Below are positions 1-3,237 of a DNA stretch of 5,251 nucleotides, piece after piece. Source of the stretch: Gammaproteobacteria bacterium (GTDB taxonomy: Bacteria; Pseudomonadota; Gammaproteobacteria; DRLM01); the NCBI GenBank assembly GCA_015490395.1, contig WFXX01000293.1:1-5251 (forward strand). Reading direction: 5' to 3'. A program made the position numbers and the translations under genes. A model generated the notes under the pieces. It ran no database searches. It had not been told where the DNA came from and saw nothing but the letters and a program-made list of their open reading frames with translations. How positions within the stretch are numbered: position 1 is the stretch's first letter; every line of letters starts with the position of its first letter.

Positions 1-29
1 CATGATGGGGGGCATGATGATGGGCGGCA
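1..29 (+). repeat. Met/Gly-coding repeat, upstream block
   Basis: Tandem-like units based on GGCATGATG encode MMGGMMMGG. The same unit recurs as two copies 12 nt apart at the end of the gene (557-567 and 569-579). The block begins at the window edge, so its full copy number is unknown. Confidence 0.6.
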
Positions 30-589
30 CCGCTCCCCTCTCGGCCAGCTACGGGGACCTCCAGGGGCGCAACGGGGCCACCCCCCTCACGGGGGGTGCC
101 ACGGGCTCCGGGAGCGGCACTGGGCATCCCGCGCGGGTGCGCCTGCGCATGGTCAACCAGGAGGCCGGTGGAGGCTTTCGTCAGGAAGTCCTCAAGGGGG
201 CGGAAGACCGCAAGCCGCGCATCCTCCAGGAGCTGGTGGCTGCAGGTCTGGAGTCCCGGGTCCTGCTGGACCTGAGCGGACAGGACTATGCCGGGGCAGG
301 CCAGGCCTCGGTCTCCTTGCGCCAGCGCCTCCCGGGTTCCGCAGGCGGTGGTGTCTTTGATTGGTCGGCGAACGCCCAGGACCGTTTCCTCACCGCGGGA
401 CGCTACCGCTACCAGCCGGGCTCCGGGGACGGTGGCAGCGCGGGCCAGTACAGCTATTTCGATGGCGGCTATCCCTTGCCGTCGGATTACACCCCCTACT
501 GCGATCCCGCCCAAAATCCGGTCTCAGGTTGCGTGGACTACCTCCAGGGCAACCTGGGCATGATGGGTGGCATGATGGGAGGAAACTAG
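2..589 (+). CDS. Unrecognised Gly/Met-rich protein, probably 5'-truncated by the window edge
   Basis: I do not recognise this protein and assign no function. The frame is open from the first bases to a TAG at 587-589 (195 residues from the first visible ATG). No ribosome binding site can be seen before that ATG, and the reading begins inside a Met/Gly repeat, so the true start is probably upstream. Visible parts: a Met/Gly block (residues 1-9, MMGGMMMGG); a Gly/Ser/Thr-rich linker (about 25-41); a more ordinary, charged region (about 42-135) containing RKPRILQELVAAGLESRVLL; a Gly/Tyr-rich stretch (about 133-166); two cysteines, C167 and C177, spaced C-x9-C; and a closing Met/Gly block, GMMGGMMGGN (186-195). 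No transmembrane helix is visible, and a signal peptide cannot be judged. The Met/Gly tail superficially recalls the GGM tail of GroEL, but nothing else does. It converges on cysZ and overlaps it by 4 nt. That the frame is coding is likely; everything else about it is open. Confidence 0.7.
   Translation: MMGGMMMGGTAPLSASYGDLQGRNGATPLTGGATGSGSGTGHPARVRLRMVNQEAGGGFRQEVLKGAEDRKPRILQELVAAGLESRVLLDLSGQDYAGAGQASVSLRQRLPGSAGGGVFDWSANAQDRFLTAGRYRYQPGSGDGGSAGQYSYFDGGYPLPSDYTPYCDPAQNPVSGCVDYLQGNLGMMGGMMGGN
79..98. repeat. Perfect 8-bp inverted repeat with a 4-nt loop
   Basis: CACCCCCC (79-86), loop TCAC (87-90), GGGGGGTG (91-98). This would form a very stable hairpin in RNA from either strand. It lies inside the Gly/Thr-rich linker of the unknown protein. 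No T-run follows on either side, so it is not an intrinsic terminator, and it may simply reflect Pro and Gly codons in GC-rich DNA. Confidence 0.5.
556..585 (+). repeat. Met/Gly-coding repeat, terminal block
   Basis: Two exact copies of GGCATGATGGG (557-567 and 569-579) with a 12-nt period encode the C-terminal GMMGGMMGG. They match the block at the start of the window, so the visible protein is bracketed by the same motif. Confidence 0.65.
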
Positions 590-1329
590 CGGGCGTTCCG
601 GGAAGGCCTCGTGGGCAGGGCAGCGGCCCGGTGCCACAGCTCCACCGCCCCGGCCACCGCCGCCGGCACCGCCAGCAGGTTCAGCACCGGGAAGGAGGCC
701 AGGGCCAGGGCCGCGAGGCCGAAGCCCCAGCGCAGGGCCCGGCGCCTGCGCAGCCGCTCCTGCGCCCGCTCCCGCGCCTCTGGGGCCCAGGCCAGCGGAT
801 AGGCCAGGTGCTCCCAGGCCATCACCCAGGCGCCCAGGACCACCCAGCCCACAGGGGCCAGCAGGCCCAGTCCTGGCACCAGGGCGAGCAGGCCTAGGGC
901 CGCGGCCCCGGCCAGTCCCAGGGTCGCCAGGCGCAGGCCCCGGAGCAGATCCAGGAGCGCCTCACGCCAGCCGCCGCCCTGGGGGACGGCGTGGCCTAGG
1001 CGCCGGGCCACCGCTGCAGCCAAGGCGTCGTTGAAGGGCCCCGCCAGCAGATGGGCCAGGGGCACCCACAGAAAGGCCGCCACGACCAGCAGGGCCATCA
1101 GCGCCAAGGGGACCAGGAGCCAAGCCGACCAGTCCAGCCAGTCCGGTAGCCAGCCGGTGAGCCCTTCCCACAAGGGCCCAAGGCCGAGGAGCAGCCCCCC
1201 GCCCAGGACCGCCGCCAGGGCCAGGGCGCTCAGGAGCAGGGGGGCCAGGGCGTGACGCCGCAGCTCGGGCTCGCGGAGCCGGGCCAGGCCCCGGAGGAGG
1301 CAGGAGGCCCCCAGAACAAAATCTTTCAT
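586..1329 (-). CDS. cysZ: CysZ-type sulfate transporter (CysZ/EI24-like family)
   Basis: This is an inner-membrane protein of 247 residues, close to the usual length of about 250 for CysZ, which takes up sulfate for cysteine synthesis. Hydrophobic segments lie at about 28-50, 68-95, 132-168 and 200-225, and the last two long ones could be hemi-penetrating or split helices as known for the family. Family signatures are visible: LAGPFND (95-101), matching the conserved PF loop after the second helix; WEHLAYPLAW (172-181), matching the conserved aromatic-YP motif; and FPVLNLLAVPAAVAGAVELW (213-232), matching the conserved P-x-x-N-x-x-x-x-P-x-A-x-x-GA end. The ATG at 1327-1329 lies 4 nt after the kinase stop and has no strong Shine-Dalgarno, so translation is probably coupled to the kinase. 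The stop at 586-588 overlaps the stop of the convergent gene. No sulfate-assimilation genes are adjacent, so the substrate is inferred from family membership. Confidence 0.88.
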   Translation of the reverse strand: MKDFVLGASCLLRGLARLREPELRRHALAPLLLSALALAAVLGGGLLLGLGPLWEGLTGWLPDWLDWSAWLLVPLALMALLVVAAFLWVPLAHLLAGPFNDALAAAVARRLGHAVPQGGGWREALLDLLRGLRLATLGLAGAAALGLLALVPGLGLLAPVGWVVLGAWVMAWEHLAYPLAWAPEARERAQERLRRRRALRWGFGLAALALASFPVLNLLAVPAAVAGAVELWHRAAALPTRPSRNAR

Positions 1330-1333
1330 CTCA

Positions 1334-2683
1334 TCATGTTGCGTCGTTTTCTTCTGTCTGATTCTGCATCATGGCAAGGCGGGCGGCGCCGCAGGCGGCC
1401 TCCCGGTGGAGGGGCTGCACCAGGGGCACGCCCAGCAGGTGGCGCCGGATGGCTTGCCAGGCAGGGTTCCGGGCCCCACCGCCGACGGTGCGCACCGAGA
1501 CCGGATAGGGAGCCCCCAGGACCTGAAGCCGCCGGTAGCCGTCCCGCTCGATGCGCGCCAGACCCTCGAGGATGGCCTGGAGGAAGCGGGCCCGGTCTCG
1601 GGGCCGGGGCTCCAGACGCGGGGGGAGCCTGGGGTCGGCCACCGGGAAGCGCTCCCCGGGTCGGGTCAGGGGATAGTAATCCAGGCCGGTGGGATGCTCC
1701 GGATGCAGGTGGGGCGTGAGGGCCTCCAGCTCCTGCAGCGTGAAGTGCTCCAGCAGCACTGCCCCCCCGGCATTGGAGGCACCCCCGGCTAGCCAGCGGG
1801 TCCCCGCGGGCGTCTCCAGGCGGTGGCTGTAGACGCCGTGTGCTGGGGAGGCCACCGGGCTGGGGGAGAGGACCTTGAGGATGAGGGTGGAGCCCAGGGA
1901 GGTGACCGCCTCGCCGGGGCGGGTGGCTCCGGTGGCCAGGAAGGCGGCCACCCCGTCGGTGGTGCCGGCATGCACCGTCGTGCCCGAAGCCAGCCCCAGC
2001 TCGGCGGCCGCCTCCGGGGCCACCTTGCCTAGGGGTGCCCCCGGCGGCACCGGACGGGGGAGCCAAGCGGGGGGCAGGCCCTCGGCCTCCAGGAGGCGAA
2101 GCAGCCAGCCGGGCCAGGCCAGGGACAGGGGATCGTGGCCCAGCTTCAGCAGGTTGTTCCAGTCCTCCCGACCCCAGCGCCCCAGCAGGAGCCCGGTGAG
2201 CCAGCCGGCGGGGCTGTGGGCATAGGCGACCTCTGCCAAGCGTCCCTCGCGCCGCAGTTGCCGCCCCAGGTGCAGGAGCCTGGCTAGGGCCGAGGCCGGC
2301 CCGCGGGCGGGGCTGGCGGGATCGGCCATCGCCTCGATGCGCCGCGCCTCCTCCACCGCCCGGGTGTCGTCGTAGAGCAGGGCCGGACCCAAGGGTCGGC
2401 CCCCTCCATCACACAGCAGCAGGCTCCCCGAGGTGCCGTCCAAGCACACCGCCCCCACCGCATCGGGCGGCAGCTCCCGCCACAGGGCGCCCAGGGCCTG
2501 GCGCAGGGCCTCCCGCCAGCTCCGGGGATCCTGCTCGCTGCAGGGGCCCCGCCTCCGGGGCGGCGGGAGGGGGGCACGTCCTGCGGCCACCAGGTGTCCG
2601 GAACGGTCCAGGACGGCGGCCCGGCAGCCGGAGGTGCCCAGATCCACACCCAGCCACAGGCCCCCGGGGGGTGGCTCGATCAC
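1334..2683 (-). CDS. FGGY-family sugar kinase, probable D-ribulose kinase (SePSK/AtXK-1 type)
   Basis: A cytoplasmic kinase of 449 residues, predicted to turn D-ribulose and ATP into D-ribulose 5-phosphate. Numbering from the GTG start: the phosphate-binding loop LGVDLGTSG (11-19, acidic D14), LDGTSG (81-86), the family-typical DWNNLLKLGHD (174-184), AGTTDGVAAF with the probable catalytic base D243, TSLGST, GASNAGGAVL (301-310), the SePSK-like GLDYYPLTRPGERFPVADP, and a GGGARNPAW loop (401-409). As I recall them, these match the Synechococcus SePSK and Arabidopsis XK-1 kinases, shown to act on D-ribulose, better than xylulokinase or glycerol kinase. I chose GTG at 2681-2683 because the family N-terminus begins just before the phosphate loop. 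An upstream in-frame ATG (2785) would overlap queF by about 98 nt and adds an Arg/Pro-rich shadow-like stretch. The gene starts 4 nt after the queF stop and has no clear ribosome binding site. The last ten or so residues (MMQNQTEENDAT) are polar and AT-rich in DNA, unlike the rest. Confidence 0.85.
   Translation of the reverse strand: MIEPPPGGLWLGVDLGTSGCRAAVLDRSGHLVAAGRAPLPPPRRRGPCSEQDPRSWREALRQALGALWRELPPDAVGAVCLDGTSGSLLLCDGGGRPLGPALLYDDTRAVEEARRIEAMADPASPARGPASALARLLHLGRQLRREGRLAEVAYAHSPAGWLTGLLLGRWGREDWNNLLKLGHDPLSLAWPGWLLRLLEAEGLPPAWLPRPVPPGAPLGKVAPEAAAELGLASGTTVHAGTTDGVAAFLATGATRPGEAVTSLGSTLILKVLSPSPVASPAHGVYSHRLETPAGTRWLAGGASNAGGAVLLEHFTLQELEALTPHLHPEHPTGLDYYPLTRPGERFPVADPRLPPRLEPRPRDRARFLQAILEGLARIERDGYRRLQVLGAPYPVSVRTVGGGARNPAWQAIRRHLLGVPLVQPLHREAACGAARLAMMQNQTEENDAT
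2652..2676 (-). repeat. Inverted repeat/hairpin just inside the kinase start
   Basis: On the plus strand, AGCCAC (2652-2657) and GTGGCT (2671-2676) form perfect 6-bp arms around AGG and the palindrome CCCCCGGGGG (2661-2670). In the minus-strand mRNA the hairpin starts about 5 nt after the kinase GTG codon: 6 outer pairs, a 3-nt bulge and about 3 inner G-C pairs. It could damp initiation of the kinase or separate expression of queF from the genes after it. No U-run follows, so it is not a classical terminator. The arms are seen directly; any role is inference. Confidence 0.45.
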
Positions 2684-2687
2684 GGCT

Positions 2688-3089
2688 TCAGGCCGGGCCG
2701 GGCGGCAGGCGCACCTCGGGGGGCGGGGCCCAGCCCTCGCGCCGGTGCTCGGCCACCACCGTGGTGTAGATCCCCCCGCGCACATTGAACTCGGCCGTCA
2801 GGCGCATGAAGCGGGGCTCGGTGGCCGCCACCAGGTCGTCCAGGATGCGGTTGGTCACATCCTCGTGGAAGTGCCCCTCGTCCCGGTAGGACCAGATGTA
2901 GAGCTTGAGCGACTTGAGCTCCACGCAGCGCTGGTCGGGCACGTACTCGAGGTGCAGGACGGCAAAGTCCGGCTGCCCGGTCTTCGGGCACAGGCAGGTG
3001 AACTCCGGGATCCGGATCCTTATGGTATAGTCGCGGCCCGGATGGGGATTGGGGAAGGTCTCCAGTGTCCGGCTGGGGCGCGTGGGCAT
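2688..3089 (-). CDS. queF: NADPH-dependent 7-cyano-7-deazaguanine reductase (QueF, short single-domain type)
   Basis: This cytoplasmic enzyme reduces the nitrile preQ0 to the amine preQ1 with two NADPH, the last step before the base is inserted into tRNA on the way to queuosine. The 133 residues match the short single-domain (Bacillus-like, tunnelling-fold) class rather than the roughly 280-residue two-domain class of E. coli. Key sites are visible: ETFPNPHPGRDY (10-21); FTCLCPKTGQPDF (30-42), with the catalytic cysteine C34 that forms the thioimide and the proton donor D41; the QueF signature E57-L-K-S-L-K-L-Y...R69-D-E-G (57-72); and FHED with substrate-binding H75 and E76. The ATG at 3087-3089 is chosen because family members start just before this P-S-x-x-L-E-T-F segment. 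The frame stays open upstream to an ATG antisense to the smc start, but that extension looks like shadow sequence. It is the first gene of the minus-strand unit and is transcribed divergently from smc. Confidence 0.95.
   Translation of the reverse strand: MPTRPSRTLETFPNPHPGRDYTIRIRIPEFTCLCPKTGQPDFAVLHLEYVPDQRCVELKSLKLYIWSYRDEGHFHEDVTNRILDDLVAATEPRFMRLTAEFNVRGGIYTTVVAEHRREGWAPPPEVRLPPGPA
3023..3031 (+). promoter_or_regulatory. Candidate extended -10 element for smc
   Basis: TGGTATAGT fits the extended -10 pattern TGnTATAAT with one mismatch, striking in DNA this GC-rich. No good -35 lies 16-18 bp upstream. It is within the queF coding region, antisense to it, and would give smc a leader of about 200 nt. 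It may only reflect Ile/Thr/Tyr codons of queF. Confidence 0.22.
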
Positions 3090-3096
3090 GGAGGGC

Positions 3097-3126
3097 AAGA
3101 TACCGGAGGCCGGACCGCACCGGCAA
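3097..3126 (-). promoter_or_regulatory. Candidate sigma70-like promoter for queF-kinase-cysZ
   Basis: On the minus strand, TTGCCG (3126-3121; 4/6 to TTGACA) and TATCTT (3102-3097; 4/6 to TATAAT) are separated by 18 bp. Transcription would begin near 3090, almost at the queF ATG (3089), giving a leaderless or nearly leaderless message. That fits the lack of a Shine-Dalgarno before this ATG. The match is only moderate. Confidence 0.28.
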
Positions 3127-3181
3127 GCGCCCGCCGCCCCCGGCGTCTCCTTCCCCGTGCCGGTGCCTTGGCCTCTCTCCA

Positions 3182-3193
3182 GGGCTTGAGCCC
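3182..3193. repeat. Short inverted repeat upstream of smc
   Basis: GGGCT-TG-AGCCC has perfect 5-bp arms around 2 nt and sits about 44 nt upstream of the smc ATG. It could be a small operator half-site pair or a leader hairpin (GGGC, loop TTGA, GCCC). It is short enough to occur by chance in GC-rich DNA. Confidence 0.3.
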
Positions 3194-3228
3194 GCCGCCC
3201 CTCGCCCGTTCCCGCCCGGGCCCCCGAC

Positions 3229-3232
3229 GAGG
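3229..3232 (+). promoter_or_regulatory. Ribosome binding site of smc
   Basis: GAGG lies 5 nt before the ATG at 3238-3240. It is a short Shine-Dalgarno core at good spacing and supports this ATG as the smc start. Confidence 0.55.
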
Positions 3233-3237
3233 CAAGC

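Larger units (their letters stand above)
3090..3237. other. Divergent intergenic region between queF and smc
   Basis: This 148-bp, very GC-rich stretch is the only real gap between genes in the window, so it must carry control signals for at least queF and perhaps smc. I see no preQ1 riboswitch pattern and no intrinsic terminator. It contains the candidate queF promoter, a short inverted repeat at 3182-3193, an 8-bp palindrome GCCCGGGC (3214-3221), and the smc ribosome binding site. Confidence 0.7.

Noticed and set aside
361..897. A 178-codon plus-strand frame across the gene 1/cysZ junction
   Set aside because: It overlaps the end of the unknown gene and most of the well-supported cysZ, and its Gly/Gln/Pro-rich content is shadow-like.
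1334..1377. A possible internal promoter for cysZ beginning with TTGCCA (minus strand, 1377-1372; 5/6 to TTGACA)
   Set aside because: No acceptable -10 hexamer lies 16-18 bp downstream, and the 4-nt gap to the kinase argues for co-transcription.
1326..2066. A 246-codon minus-strand frame and several plus-strand frames across the kinase
   Set aside because: These are Gly/Pro/Arg-rich shadows; the kinase frame has continuous FGGY-family motifs over the same bases.
2546..2561. Hairpin GCCCCG-CCTC-CGGGGC inside the kinase gene
   Set aside because: It lies in a Pro/Arg codon run in the middle of the coding sequence and has no U-run; ordinary for this base composition.
3090..3237. A preQ1 riboswitch upstream of queF
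   Set aside because: I could not find the small H-type pseudoknot pattern with an A-rich tail, and the candidate transcript start leaves no room for a leader.
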